The position numbers were made by a program, and so were the translations under genes. DNA of 61,867 nt, taken from positions 1 through 61,867 of the forward strand of contig NZ_JAKSXN010000034.1 in NCBI RefSeq assembly GCF_022427145.1. Reading direction: 5' to 3'. Position 1 is the stretch's first letter. Each line of letters opens with the position of its first letter. Shown here one piece after another: positions 26,247 through 34,978 of this stretch. The notes below the pieces were generated by a model. It had not been told where the DNA came from, made no database searches, and saw nothing but the letters and a program-made list of their open reading frames with translations. Source of the stretch: Paenibacillus timonensis (GTDB lineage Bacteria > Bacillota > Bacilli > Paenibacillales > Paenibacillaceae).

Positions 26247-26660
26247 TTACATCGTTGCCTGTTGCCTATTTTTCCTGTAGCTCTCCATCCATTCCGGGTG
26301 AGCCGGGATGTTTCGAACGAAATCGAGCAACAGGCTTAAGCCCGATTTGGCATCCCCTTGCGTAAAAGCTTCGGTCATCTTCCCATAGGTTTCGGGATGG
26401 ACAAACTCCATCAGTTTATCCGCTGCCACGTAGTCCTCCGGAGCTCCCACGGGACGATCCGGGATCGCGACTTTGACCGCTTCATGCGTAACATCGGCCG
26501 CGATCCGGCGAGCCTCATCGCTGATTTCCAGCAAATCCCGGCGAACTTCCAGGCGGGGCAAAGGTCCCTCCGCTTGGACCCAACCCGGTTTTTCCGTCGT
26601 CTTGGCGGAGGTGTAGAGATTCGGATAAGATGTGGCGATCCTCCCGTTGATCACGTTCAT
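26247..26660 (-). CDS. Conserved-looking protein of unknown function
   Basis: A 137-residue soluble protein with no membrane helix or signal. The start is supported by GGGAGA upstream, and a strong terminator follows, so this is a real monocistronic gene. The segment LEISDEARRIA (about residues 45-55) resembles the short helix start seen in FlgM-like and other small Bacilli regulators, but the rest does not match that family. The C-terminal half (GLSLLLDFVRNIPAHPEWMESYRK) looks helical. I do not recognise the family. Confidence 0.75.
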   Translation of the reverse strand: MNVINGRIATSYPNLYTSAKTTEKPGWVQAEGPLPRLEVRRDLLEISDEARRIAADVTHEAVKVAIPDRPVGAPEDYVAADKLMEFVHPETYGKMTEAFTQGDAKSGLSLLLDFVRNIPAHPEWMESYRKNRQQATM

Positions 26661-26749
26661 TTCAGCATCTCCCTAGTATTTTTCTCTTATCCTTACTTAT
26701 CGGCAGAAATCAGGAAAAATGTTACATCCTTGCCCCATCGTTGCTAATC

Positions 26750-28135
26750 TTAAAACACGTCTTTGCTGCGGACCTCGAAAATGGCGAATTTCAGGTAATG
26801 CCCTTCGTCCACCCCAAGGATTTGCGGATGGTCTTTTCCGGCCGCCCGCCATTCGACCAGGCGCAGCACTTTGCCCGCATCCTCCGCCGCCTCCAGGATC
26901 GTCTCCAAGAACAGATCCGGACGCATGTGATAGGAGCAGCTGGCCGTTACCAAATAACCGCCTTCGTTGACCAGCTTCATGCCGTGCAGGTTTATGTCCT
27001 TGTAGCCGCGGCAGGCGCCTTTGACCGCTGATTTCGTCTTCGCGAACGCCGGCGGATCGAGGATCACGACGTCCCAGGTCCGTCCCCCTCCGGCCGTCAG
27101 CGGCAAGGAGGTATCGACCTTCGCATCCTGCTCCGCCCGGCGCGCCCGCTCCTCCAAGCCCTTCACTTGGCTCCGCAAATAGTCGAACGCATCGGCCACG
27201 ACAAATTCGACGCGATCGGTGAACCCGTTTAACTCGACGTTCCGTTTCGCGCTTTCGATCGCATGCTCGGAGATGTCGAGGCAGGTGACCTTTTTGGCTC
27301 CGTATTGGCAGGCATGCAGGGTGAAGCTACCGGTGTGCGAGAAGCATTCCAGCACGGTCGCCCCGTCCCAGTACGGGAAGGTGACCTCTTTGCCGTTCCG
27401 GTTGACCGGCGCTAGCCGTACGCCGCCGTCTTCCGCCGGCAGCTCCTGCAGCGCAATGCCGCTGCGTCCGCCCCAGCCCGTCATCAGCGGCTTAATAGAC
27501 GCCCGGTTTTCCCGCTGGTCGAAGAAATACCCCGTTTTTTGCCCCTGCTCGATATCCACCTCGATCCGGAGCCCGTTCTCAGACACGATGACATGGCGCG
27601 GCGGCTGACCGAACATCGGCCCCTTCACCTGCTCCAAGCCTTCCATTTCGCGTACGGATACGTCGCTTCGCTCATAGATGCCGACGGGATGCAGCACTTC
27701 CGACAACGCCTCCACGATCTGCTCCCGGCAGCGATCCATGCCGAGCGTCAACAGTTGCACGACCAGCACATCCCCGAACTTGTCCACGATCAGCCCCGGC
27801 AGAAAGTCGGCTTCTCCGTATACCAAGCGGTAGGAATCCTCTTTCACGAACCTTTCCCGGTGCTTTAGGCATTCCGTAAACCGCCGGACAAAAAAGGCCG
27901 TGTCCATCGCCGCCAACGGTGCATACGACACGACGCGGACGGTAATTTGCGAGGCCGGGTTGTAGTAGCCCGTGGCCAAGTAACGCTGCCGGTGATCAAC
28001 GACCTCGACCAAAGCGCCCGGCTCCACTTCCCCTTCTATGCCCTCGATTTCGTTTTTGAAGATCCAGGGATGTCCTTTCTCTAACCGTTTCTTACGGCTG
28101 CGCTGCAGTATGACCCTTGCCACTTGATACTTCAC
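26750..28135 (-). CDS. RlmI-like class I SAM-dependent rRNA methyltransferase
   Basis: A 461-residue protein with an N-terminal PUA RNA-binding domain (RSRKKRLEKGHPWIFKNEI, residues about 12-30) and a C-terminal Rossmann methyltransferase. The SAM-binding strand reads LECFSHTGSFTLHA, followed by CLDIS and the catalytic-loop DPPAFAK. This is the RlmI/YccW (23S rRNA m5C) group. It is longer than the E. coli enzyme (396) owing to inserts near residues 225-250 and 325-345. GAGGAG precedes the ATG. The rRNA target position is inferred only from the family. Confidence 0.88.
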   Translation of the reverse strand: MKYQVARVILQRSRKKRLEKGHPWIFKNEIEGIEGEVEPGALVEVVDHRQRYLATGYYNPASQITVRVVSYAPLAAMDTAFFVRRFTECLKHRERFVKEDSYRLVYGEADFLPGLIVDKFGDVLVVQLLTLGMDRCREQIVEALSEVLHPVGIYERSDVSVREMEGLEQVKGPMFGQPPRHVIVSENGLRIEVDIEQGQKTGYFFDQRENRASIKPLMTGWGGRSGIALQELPAEDGGVRLAPVNRNGKEVTFPYWDGATVLECFSHTGSFTLHACQYGAKKVTCLDISEHAIESAKRNVELNGFTDRVEFVVADAFDYLRSQVKGLEERARRAEQDAKVDTSLPLTAGGGRTWDVVILDPPAFAKTKSAVKGACRGYKDINLHGMKLVNEGGYLVTASCSYHMRPDLFLETILEAAEDAGKVLRLVEWRAAGKDHPQILGVDEGHYLKFAIFEVRSKDVF

Positions 28136-28297
28136 TCCTCATGAAAAAAAATAAACCCCGGGCGTCATGCGCCCCTTACGGTTCGGACGTTGCGCCGGCT
28201 TTGCTAGCATGGAAGTTGTCCGTCCGTCATATATGTAACTTGTACGAATGTAGCCTTGTTTGCATTTACTGATTATGCGGGAAAGGGGGCTGCCAAA

Positions 28298-29311
28298 ATG
28301 TATCAAGACATCTTGTTCCCGGTGACGTTTGGGTTCGCCCTGTTCCTGTTCGGCATGAAAGTGATGGAGGCTGCCCTGCACGCTTGGGCCGGCCCCAGGC
28401 TGGTCGGCTTTCTTCACCGAACGACGCGGACGCCTTGGACCGGCCTGCTGTCGAGCACGCTGATCACGGCGGTCCTGCAGAGCAGCACGGCCGTAACGGT
28501 GATGACCATCGGTCTCGTTAATGCCGGCCTGTTGTCCTACGCGCGAACGCTGGGGATCATCCTGGGAGGCAATATCGGGACCTGCCTGACCACGGAGCTG
28601 CTTGCCCTTAATATAGCCAAGCTGGGCGTTCCCATGCTCGTCGTTTCGTTAGGGCTTTGGGCGGCCGCCGTGCTTGGCGGCGAAATGCTGCCCGAATATG
28701 TTAAACGCCGCATGCCTTGGCTGTTGCCCTTGCAGTTTGGCGCCTTGGCCTTGGCCGGCTTCAGCCTGGTGATGGTCGCGATACGCTTCATGCAATCCAT
28801 CGGTCCGGCGCTGGAAGAGCGCGGCGTGATCTCCTGGCTGCTGGAGCATGCCACCGGCAGCCTGCTGTGGGGCGCCTTCGCCGGCGCGATCCTGACGGCG
28901 CTTATTCACAGCAGCGCCGCGGTCGTCGCCATGACGATGGGGCTTGCGGCCAGCGGCGCTCTGCCGGTGGAGTTCGGGATCGCCATGGTCATCGGCTCCA
29001 ACGTCGGCACCTGCGTGACGGCGGTCATCGCCGCGATCGGCGGCACCCGGCCGGGCCGGTTCGTCGCCTGGTCGCACGTGACGCTCAACGTGCTGGGGGC
29101 GGCGTTGTTCTTGCCGCTAGTTCCGCTGCTGCAAGCGGCAGCGACTTGGTTGACGGGCGATCCTTCGGCGCAAATCGCCCACACGCAAACGATTTTTAAC
29201 GTCGTTTGCTCCTTGCTCGCGCTGCCGTTTTGCTATTTGCCGGTCTGGTCCCGGCTGGACCGGTCCGATAGCGATCTCACCGGCCCTCTCCTTCCGAACA
29301 CGAAGGCTTAG
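28298..29311 (+). CDS. Na/Pi cotransporter family protein (YqeW-like)
   Basis: A 337-residue membrane protein with two inverted Na/Pi-cotransporter repeats; the signature Q-S-S-T appears in TAVLQSSTAVTVMTIGLVNAG and the second copy in HSSAAVVAMTMGLA. About eight to nine membrane helices are visible. The PhoU-like C-terminal domain of long members is absent, as in B. subtilis YqeW. An ATG 42 bases earlier is in frame, but the ATG at 28298 follows AAAGGGGG and begins with the normal hydrophobic N-terminus. It is divergent from the methyltransferase gene and one of the few plus-strand genes here. Confidence 0.88.
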   Translation: MYQDILFPVTFGFALFLFGMKVMEAALHAWAGPRLVGFLHRTTRTPWTGLLSSTLITAVLQSSTAVTVMTIGLVNAGLLSYARTLGIILGGNIGTCLTTELLALNIAKLGVPMLVVSLGLWAAAVLGGEMLPEYVKRRMPWLLPLQFGALALAGFSLVMVAIRFMQSIGPALEERGVISWLLEHATGSLLWGAFAGAILTALIHSSAAVVAMTMGLAASGALPVEFGIAMVIGSNVGTCVTAVIAAIGGTRPGRFVAWSHVTLNVLGAALFLPLVPLLQAAATWLTGDPSAQIAHTQTIFNVVCSLLALPFCYLPVWSRLDRSDSDLTGPLLPNTKA

Positions 29312-29315
29312 GAAG

Positions 29316-29504
29316 AACTGCGAGAATGCAGTTATTCCTAAGTCAAAGGCGGCTCTTCTCCTACATACAGCTGCAAAAATGCAGTTATTTTCGCCGATAT
29401 CCTTCGATTTCTCAAATACCGTAAAAAATAACTGCACTCTTGCATTTATTCGAGCGTATTAGACGATTTCGGCGGAAATAACTGTATATTGGCATCTATT
29501 TCCG
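29316..29504. repeat. Four-unit repeat cluster 2 (CTGCA...CAGTTATTTC family)
   Basis: Units at 29316-29338, 29366-29391, 29423-29450 and 29475-29504, spaced 50-57 bases, closely resemble those at 17977-18158. The first two read ..TGCAGTTATT and the last two AATAACTG.., so the cluster is mirrored. A longer arm pairs 29381-29400 with 29465-29484 almost completely. It fills the gap between the converging symporter and Nudix genes and could double as a terminator. Confidence 0.7.
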
Positions 29505-29520
29505 CTCGCCTCCACATTTT

Positions 29521-29958
29521 CTAACTTTTCGGTTCGACGCCAAGCATTTGCAACGCTTTTTCTAAAATGAAATCGTTGTTGTCGTACCCCGCCTTGAGCT
29601 GCTGACGCCAAGCCTCCTGCGGCTCGTACCAGGACACGCTGCGGATCTCCTCCAACTGAGGGCGAAGGGCTCCGCTCTGCCATTCTACCAGGTAATAATG
29701 GACTTCTTTATCGACGTTCCCCAGTTTGGGATGATGGTAAGTATAAGCGATGATATCGATCAATTTATCGATCCGGCCCACAATGCCGGTTTCCTCCAAA
29801 ATTTCGCGCAGTGCCGTTTGCTCTACCGTTTCCCCCGGTTCTCTCTTCCCTTTCGGAAACGATATTTTGCCGTAACGGTCGGTAATCAGCTGCACTTGCA
29901 GCCGCCCGTCTTGGATGCGATAGACGACGCCTCCAGCAGAGATTTCTTTGAATGGCAT
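29521..29958 (-). CDS. Nudix hydrolase
   Basis: A 145-residue hydrolase with a complete Nudix box at residues 37-59: G37, then E43, then R51-E52-I-L-E55-E56-T-G58-I. The family cleaves nucleoside diphosphates linked to another moiety. The glycine/valine N-terminus (SAGGVVYR) and GKISFPKGK before the box are typical of MutT/diadenosine-polyphosphate hydrolase-like members. AAAGGAGGT lies nine bases before the ATG. The substrate is not predictable. Confidence 0.9.
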   Translation of the reverse strand: MPFKEISAGGVVYRIQDGRLQVQLITDRYGKISFPKGKREPGETVEQTALREILEETGIVGRIDKLIDIIAYTYHHPKLGNVDKEVHYYLVEWQSGALRPQLEEIRSVSWYEPQEAWRQQLKAGYDNNDFILEKALQMLGVEPKS

Positions 29959-29981
29959 TCTGGCTGTACCTCCTTTAAGTT

Positions 29982-30040
29982 ACTCAACCCTCCCAAACCG
30001 GGACTCAACCCTCCCAAACCGGGACTCAACCCTCCCAAAC
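29982..30040. repeat. 21-base direct repeat, about three units
   Basis: ACTCAACCCTCCCAAACCGGG is repeated at 29982-30002 and 30003-30023, with a partial third copy from 30024. It is followed by two strong hairpins (CCCTCCCTTA/TAAGGGAGGG and CCCCAAGGG/CCCTTGGGG) that lead into the larger tandem array. Confidence 0.85.
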
Positions 30041-30095
30041 CCTCCCTTACCGTAAGGGAGGGCCCCCAAGGGCCCGCTGCCCTTGGGGATCCCGC

Positions 30096-30595
30096 AAACT
30101 GGAAGAACATGGGATCGACTGAGGCGCTCCTGCCGCTGTTCCCTTCGGGAATGCGCTTAACGTTGGCCCGTGGAACGCTTTTCCCCCTTCGGGTTCGTCT
30201 TACTTCTTTGGCTCCTGGGTTACCTGCTCAAACCGGAAGAACGTGGGATCGACTGAGGCGCTCCTGCGCTGTTCCCTTCGGGAATGCGCTTGACGTTGGC
30301 TCGTGGAACGCTTTTCCCCCTTCGGGTTCGTCTTACTTCTTTGGCTCCTGGGCTACCTGACTCAAACCGGAAGAACGCGGGATCGACTGAGGCGCTCCTG
30401 ACTCGCTGTTCCCTTCGGGAATGCGCTTAACGTTGGCTCGTGGAACGCTTTTCCCCCTTCGGGTTCGTCTTACTTTCTTGGCTCCTGGGTTACCTGCTCA
30501 AACCGGAAGAACGTGGGATCGACTGAGGCGCTCCTGCGCTGTTCCCTTCGGGAATGCGCTTGACGTTGGCTCGTGGAACGCTTTTCCCCCTTCGG
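30096..30595. repeat. Tandem array of about 134-base units (four units)
   Basis: Units begin with AAACYGGAAGAACRYGGGATCGACTG-type sequence at 30096, 30230, 30364 and 30500. Their lengths are 134, 134 and 136 bases and a truncated fourth of about 96. Each carries two short hairpins, TTCCC-TTC-GGGAA and CCC-TTC-GGG types. Copies differ at only a few positions. Unit lengths are not multiples of three, and frames through it lack ribosome binding sites, so it is treated as non-coding. Confidence 0.85.
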
Positions 30596-30699
30596 GAATG
30601 CGCGGTCTCCGGTGCTGGGGAGAATACGATGACGCCTGATGTTACTTGTTAATTATAGGCGCATCGTACTCATCCTTCCAATTTGCCCTTATGTAACAA

Positions 30700-30733
30700 C
30701 AAGGATTTCAACCCTATCCGGGTGAAATCCTTG
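30700..30733 (-). terminator. Terminator-like hairpin after mtaB
   Basis: CAAGGATTTCA(A)CCC with its complement and a four-base loop, 28 bases after the mtaB stop. The T-run on the minus strand is interrupted (TTGTTGTTA), so termination may be partial. Confidence 0.6.
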
Positions 30734-30760
30734 GCTAATGCCCGGTGGCGGGCGGTAGTA

Positions 30761-32104
30761 TTAGGCTAGGGCTTGCGACGCTTCGTCCAGGACGCGGACC
30801 AACTGGCCTTCGCTGGTGTTGACGTCGGCTCGGGTCAGCTTGACGCGGCACATTTTGCCGGTCAGGTCCGGAGTGCCCGGGAAGCGAATTTGCAGATAGT
30901 TGTCGCTGAAGCCGGTCACGAAACCATCTCCGGCGGTGCCCTTCTCATCCTTCTCCGGGATGACGTCCAGCACCTGGCCGACGAATTTCTCGGCATAAGC
31001 GAGCTGCATTTGTTCGGACAAATCGATCAGCTCATGCACGCGGGCATGCTTCACGTCCCCGTCGACCTGATCCTCCATCCGCGCGGCCGGCGTACCGCTC
31101 CGCTTGGAATAAGGGAACACGTGCATTTCCGAGAAGCCGATGCGTTTGATCGCTTCGAAGCCTTCGCGGAACAGCTCGTCGGTTTCCCCCGGGAAGCCCA
31201 CGATGACGTCGGTCGTAATCGCAACGTCCGGCATGAAATCGCGGATCATTTTGATTTTATGCTCAAACTCTTCGATAGTGTACTTTCTTCTCATGCGCTT
31301 CAGCACTTCGTTGCTGCCCGCTTGCAGCGGGATATGGAAATGGCGGCACATTTTCGAGGAGTTCTTCAACACCTCCAGCATGCGCTCGTCGATCTGGCTC
31401 GCTTCGATCGAACTGATGCGGATGCGGCCCAGCCCTTCCACTTTATCCAGATCCCATAACAGATCGGACAAACGGTAGTTTTCCAGGTCGTCCCCGTACC
31501 CGCCGGTATGGATGCCGGTCAGGACAATCTCCTTGTAACCCGCGGCGACCAATTGGCGCGCTTGCTGAATGACGCTTTGCGGGTCACGGCTGCGCGACAA
31601 GCCGCGCGACCATGGGATAATGCAGAAGGTGCAGAAATTGTTGCAGCCTTCCTGGATTTTCAAGAAAGCCCGGGTATGGTCGGCGAAACTCGGAACGTCC
31701 AGTTCTTCAAACTCCCGCGTCTTCATGATGTTGCGCACCGCGTTAATCGGCTTGCGCTGCTCCTGAAGCTGCTTTACGTAAGGGATAATTTTGTCCCGGT
31801 CCTGCGTTCCGATGACCAGATCCACGCCGGGGATGTCCAAAATCTCCGCAGGCGACGTCTGCGCATAGCAGCCGGTCACCGCAACGATGGCGTCCGGATT
31901 GCGGCGAACGGCACGCCGAATGATCTGGCGGCTCTTCTTGTCGCCGGTGTTCGTCACGGTGCAGGTATTGATCAAATAAACGTCGGCAGCCGATTGCTCG
32001 AAATCAACCTGCTCGTAGCCTTCGTTTTTAAATAACTGCCAAATGGCTTCGGTATCATAGAAATTCACTTTACAGCCCAAGGTGTAAAAGGCGACGGTTG
32101 GCAT
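30761..32104 (-). CDS. mtaB: tRNA t6A37 methylthiotransferase MtaB
   Basis: A 447-residue radical-SAM enzyme that converts t6A37 of ANN-decoding tRNAs to ms2t6A. The N-terminal UPF0004 domain has C11, C48 and C79, expected ligands of the auxiliary iron-sulfur cluster. The radical-SAM cluster is C154-N-N-F-C158-T-F-C161, and a TRAM-like tail follows. The order rsmE-mtaB matches B. subtilis yqeU-yqeV. The ATG comes three bases after the rsmE stop, with a G-run (GGGGGG) inside rsmE as ribosome site. Confidence 0.94.
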   Translation of the reverse strand: MPTVAFYTLGCKVNFYDTEAIWQLFKNEGYEQVDFEQSAADVYLINTCTVTNTGDKKSRQIIRRAVRRNPDAIVAVTGCYAQTSPAEILDIPGVDLVIGTQDRDKIIPYVKQLQEQRKPINAVRNIMKTREFEELDVPSFADHTRAFLKIQEGCNNFCTFCIIPWSRGLSRSRDPQSVIQQARQLVAAGYKEIVLTGIHTGGYGDDLENYRLSDLLWDLDKVEGLGRIRISSIEASQIDERMLEVLKNSSKMCRHFHIPLQAGSNEVLKRMRRKYTIEEFEHKIKMIRDFMPDVAITTDVIVGFPGETDELFREGFEAIKRIGFSEMHVFPYSKRSGTPAARMEDQVDGDVKHARVHELIDLSEQMQLAYAEKFVGQVLDVIPEKDEKGTAGDGFVTGFSDNYLQIRFPGTPDLTGKMCRVKLTRADVNTSEGQLVRVLDEASQALA

Positions 32105-32107
32105 CGC

Positions 32108-32872
32108 TCAAATCCCCCCCATTTCTCCGGTTTCATACATGATGCAGGTCAGGGCGGCCATGGCGGCCGTCTCGGTGCGCAAGATGCGCCGGCCCAAACC
32201 GACGGATACCGCGCCCGCAGCTTCGGCTTCCTTTACCTCCGCTTCGCTGAAGCCGCCTTCCGGCCCGACCACGACGGCGACGTTCACCGTCTTTTCGGGC
32301 GTTAGCCCCGCAGCGAAAGGCTGCAGCACATCCCTCAGTTGCTGGCCGTCCTCTTTTTCATAACATAAGCATACCAAATCGTAGCCCGGCAGCGCAGCAA
32401 GCAGTTCGTCCCACTTGACCGGAAGCTCGACAGCCGGGATTTTGCTGCGATGCGCTTGCTCGGCGGCTTCCTTGGCGATTTTTTGCCAGCGGGCGAGCCG
32501 CTTCTCTTCCTTCTTGCTATCGTATTGCACGACCGTACGTTCCGATAGGAATGGAAGGAAAGAGGCCGCTCCAATCTCCGTGCACTTCTGGATGACGGTT
32601 TCCATCTTGTCGCCTTTCGGCAAGCTCTGGGCCACGGTCACCTGCAGCCACGGTTCTCCGGACGCCGCCAGTTCCTCTATAATAGCCGCAGTTACCTGCT
32701 GCGGCTCGATGAATGTAATCTCCGCGAGGACTTCCCGGGAAACCCCGTCACTCACGATCAGCTTGTCGCCGGGTTTGGAACGCATCACCCTGCCGATATG
32801 ACGGGCATCCTCGCCGACAATCATCACTTCCCGATCGCCGAATTGCACGGGCTCCACAAAATAACGCTGCAT
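32108..32872 (-). CDS. rsmE: 16S rRNA (uracil1498-N3)-methyltransferase
   Basis: A 254-residue SPOUT methyltransferase. The C-terminal knot reads VVVGPEGGFSEAEV followed by GLGRRILRTETA, the family's SAM-binding signature; the N-terminal part is the PUA-like domain. An ATG 15 bases earlier overlaps the GAGGAT ribosome site, so the ATG at 32872 (MQRYFV) is preferred. It is coupled to mtaB. Confidence 0.94.
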   Translation of the reverse strand: MQRYFVEPVQFGDREVMIVGEDARHIGRVMRSKPGDKLIVSDGVSREVLAEITFIEPQQVTAAIIEELAASGEPWLQVTVAQSLPKGDKMETVIQKCTEIGAASFLPFLSERTVVQYDSKKEEKRLARWQKIAKEAAEQAHRSKIPAVELPVKWDELLAALPGYDLVCLCYEKEDGQQLRDVLQPFAAGLTPEKTVNVAVVVGPEGGFSEAEVKEAEAAGAVSVGLGRRILRTETAAMAALTCIMYETGEMGGI

Positions 32873-32963
32873 GCTTATCATCCTCATCGTTCAATCAAGG
32901 TTCAAAATCACCAAACTACATCATACAACTTTTGAAACCCCGTTTCCAGTCCTACTTCCGGCC

Positions 32964-33647
32964 TTATGCACCGAACATCGCCAGGAAAAGATGGGCGAAC
33001 TGGAAATAGATCGCCTCGGCCGCGTTATACAACGGCGTGATCGTATACCGCTGCATTCCCGGGACGATCAGGATCACCAGAAAAATCAGCACCGACCACT
33101 GCTCGTATTGCTGCAGCTTGCCCAACATGCGACGCGGCACGACATCCTCCAGGATCCGATAGCCGTCGAGCGGCGGCAAAGGAATCAGGTTAAATAAGAA
33201 TAGGAAGAAGTTCATGATGGTAAACAGATTAAAAAAGATCAGTACGGCTTGAAACAACTTCTCGTTCGTAATGGAGTCCAAAACGCCAAACTGGGCCAGC
33301 ATCACGTAAACCAAGGTTCCGAGAACGCCCAGTAACAAGTTGCTGAGCGGTCCCGCTGCCGATACGATCACGCCCATCAGGCGCGGTTTGCTGAAGTTGT
33401 CGCGATTGACCGGTACCGGCCGGGCCCAGCCGAAGCCGGCGATCATCAAGAGGATGATGCCCAGCAAATCGAAGTGTACCGCTGGATTTAGCGTCACGCG
33501 GCCAAGCAGTTTGGCGGTCGGATCCCCAAATTTATTGGCAAAATAAGCGTGCGAAAATTCATGCAAGGTAAACGCGATCACCAACGTGATCAAATAAAAG
33601 GGAAGCTGATCCAACGGGTAAATCAAAATTCGGTTCAAAAAATCCAT
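32964..33647 (-). CDS. Site-2-type membrane metalloprotease (M50 family)
   Basis: A 227-residue polytopic protein. The zinc motif H29-E30-F-S-H33 lies in the first membrane helix and the second metal-site motif NLIPLPPLDG lies about two-thirds along (NxxPxxPLDG). Five or six membrane helices are visible. This is the short site-2-protease group lacking PDZ or CBS domains. It begins six bases after prmA, behind AAAGAGG. The substrate is unknown. Confidence 0.88.
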   Translation of the reverse strand: MDFLNRILIYPLDQLPFYLITLVIAFTLHEFSHAYFANKFGDPTAKLLGRVTLNPAVHFDLLGIILLMIAGFGWARPVPVNRDNFSKPRLMGVIVSAAGPLSNLLLGVLGTLVYVMLAQFGVLDSITNEKLFQAVLIFFNLFTIMNFFLFLFNLIPLPPLDGYRILEDVVPRRMLGKLQQYEQWSVLIFLVILIVPGMQRYTITPLYNAAEAIYFQFAHLFLAMFGA

Positions 33648-33653
33648 GCAAAG

Positions 33654-34622
33654 TTACCTCTTTCTAGCCACAAAAGCGACCCAATCTTCATCCCGGGCCG
33701 TCCGTTCCAGTTCGAAACCCGCGGCTATCAGCGCTTCTTGTACGGCTTGTTCTTTGTTCTTATAAATGCCCGATGCGATATAATAACCGCCGGACGCTAG
33801 TGCTTGGTAAACATCCTCGATAAACAGCAAAATGATCTCCGCCAAAATATTGGCCACGACGACCCGCACGGGCAGCTTGACCTGAACGTTGGTACTGCCT
33901 TCGCCTTTAAGGACGGACAGCAGATCGCTTTCCACTACCTGGATCTGGTTCTCCAGGCCGTTCAGGCGCGTGTTCTCCGTTGCGCTGGACACGGCTACCG
34001 GATCCAGATCCAGAGCCAGCACCTTGGAAGCGCCAAGCCGGCAGGCGCCGATGGCCAGGATCCCCGAACCGGTGCCAACGTCGATGACTTCGTCCCCTTC
34101 GCGGATAATGCTCTCGAGGGTTCTCAAGCATAATGACGTCGTCGGATGCGTGCCCGTTCCAAACGCCATTCCGGGATCCAGCTCGATGATTTGCTCCTCC
34201 GGAGATTGAGGTTGATATTCCTCCCATGTCGGTTTAATCGTCAGCTTCTCCGACACCCGCAGCGGCTTAAAGTATTGCTTCCAGTTATTGGCCCAGTCGT
34301 CTTCGCTTACGTCCCGGACGGTAATGTCGGCATTCCCCGGGTCGATATCGTAGCCCTTGAGCTCCTCGATGCGCGTCCGGACTTCGGCAATCACTTCATC
34401 GATATTCAGACCCTCCGGAAAATAACCGCTGATTTTGGCTTCCCCTTCAGGAATATCATTGGGCGGAATTTCAAACCATTGCCCAAGCGAAGTATCCCGA
34501 GGTTTATCGTTATCGACGTGCTCTTCGATGGTTACACCGCCTGCACCTGCTTCATGCAGGAAATTGGAAACCATCTCCACCGCTTCCTCCGTCGTATGTA
34601 TAGTTATTTCCTTCCAAATCAT
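33654..34622 (-). CDS. prmA: Ribosomal protein L11 methyltransferase
   Basis: A 322-residue methyltransferase that trimethylates ribosomal protein uL11. The SAM-binding motif VIDVGTGSGILAIGA is in the C-terminal half, and the catalytic-domain start GMAFGTGTHPTT is characteristic of PrmA. The ATG at 34622 has AAGGAGG eleven bases upstream; an ATG 66 bases earlier has no site. In B. subtilis dnaJ is followed directly by prmA; here four small genes lie in between. Confidence 0.95.
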   Translation of the reverse strand: MIWKEITIHTTEEAVEMVSNFLHEAGAGGVTIEEHVDNDKPRDTSLGQWFEIPPNDIPEGEAKISGYFPEGLNIDEVIAEVRTRIEELKGYDIDPGNADITVRDVSEDDWANNWKQYFKPLRVSEKLTIKPTWEEYQPQSPEEQIIELDPGMAFGTGTHPTTSLCLRTLESIIREGDEVIDVGTGSGILAIGACRLGASKVLALDLDPVAVSSATENTRLNGLENQIQVVESDLLSVLKGEGSTNVQVKLPVRVVVANILAEIILLFIEDVYQALASGGYYIASGIYKNKEQAVQEALIAAGFELERTARDEDWVAFVARKR

Positions 34623-34697
34623 CGTATGATTTCCTCCTTGACTTACATGCATAAGTTTTATTGTACTATAGAATAAAGAACGTGACAAAACAAAACA

Positions 34698-34719
34698 GGG
34701 GACCCCGTTAAGGTTCCCC
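34698..34719 (-). terminator. Terminator after the YfhD-like gene
   Basis: GGGGACC with GGTTCCCC and a seven-base loop, then a T-rich run TGTTTTGTTTTG on the minus strand, 15 bases after the stop. Confidence 0.65.
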
Positions 34720-34733
34720 CGCCTGCCATGGCG

Positions 34734-34919
34734 TTACAACTTAAATTGTCCCTGCTGGCGAGCATCCGCCCGTTCGCTGCGTTCCAACGCTTCCCAATCC
34801 TCTTGATCGGCCAGATCCTCAGAAAACTCCACGTCGTTATTATGTCCGATCGGCAGATTTTTTCCGTTGGCCGAAATCCGCTTCGTTCGCCGGTCCTCCT
34901 GGCTTTGACTCATCTCCAT
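34734..34919 (-). CDS. Small YfhD-family-like protein
   Basis: A 61-residue hydrophilic protein. The segment DVEFSEDLADQEDWEALERSERAD fits the YfhD family of small Bacilli proteins of unknown role. AAGGAG sits six bases before the ATG at 34919; an ATG 57 bases earlier would overlap the next gene's end region and has no site. It lies three genes from dnaJ and is followed by a terminator. Confidence 0.7.
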   Translation of the reverse strand: MEMSQSQEDRRTKRISANGKNLPIGHNNDVEFSEDLADQEDWEALERSERADARQQGQFKL

Positions 34920-34978
34920 GCTCATCTCCTTCAGGTTTGATCTCCAGTATCGGTAAGATTCTGGATCGTCCTTCATCG

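Noticed and set aside
28139..28417. 92-residue minus-strand frame between the methyltransferase and symporter
   Set aside because: It overlaps the symporter start on the other strand and lacks family features.
30096..30639. CRISPR array or small repeated protein genes in the 134-base array
   Set aside because: Units are contiguous with no spacers, too long for CRISPR repeats, no cas genes are present, and the frames through the units have no ribosome sites and change frame from unit to unit.
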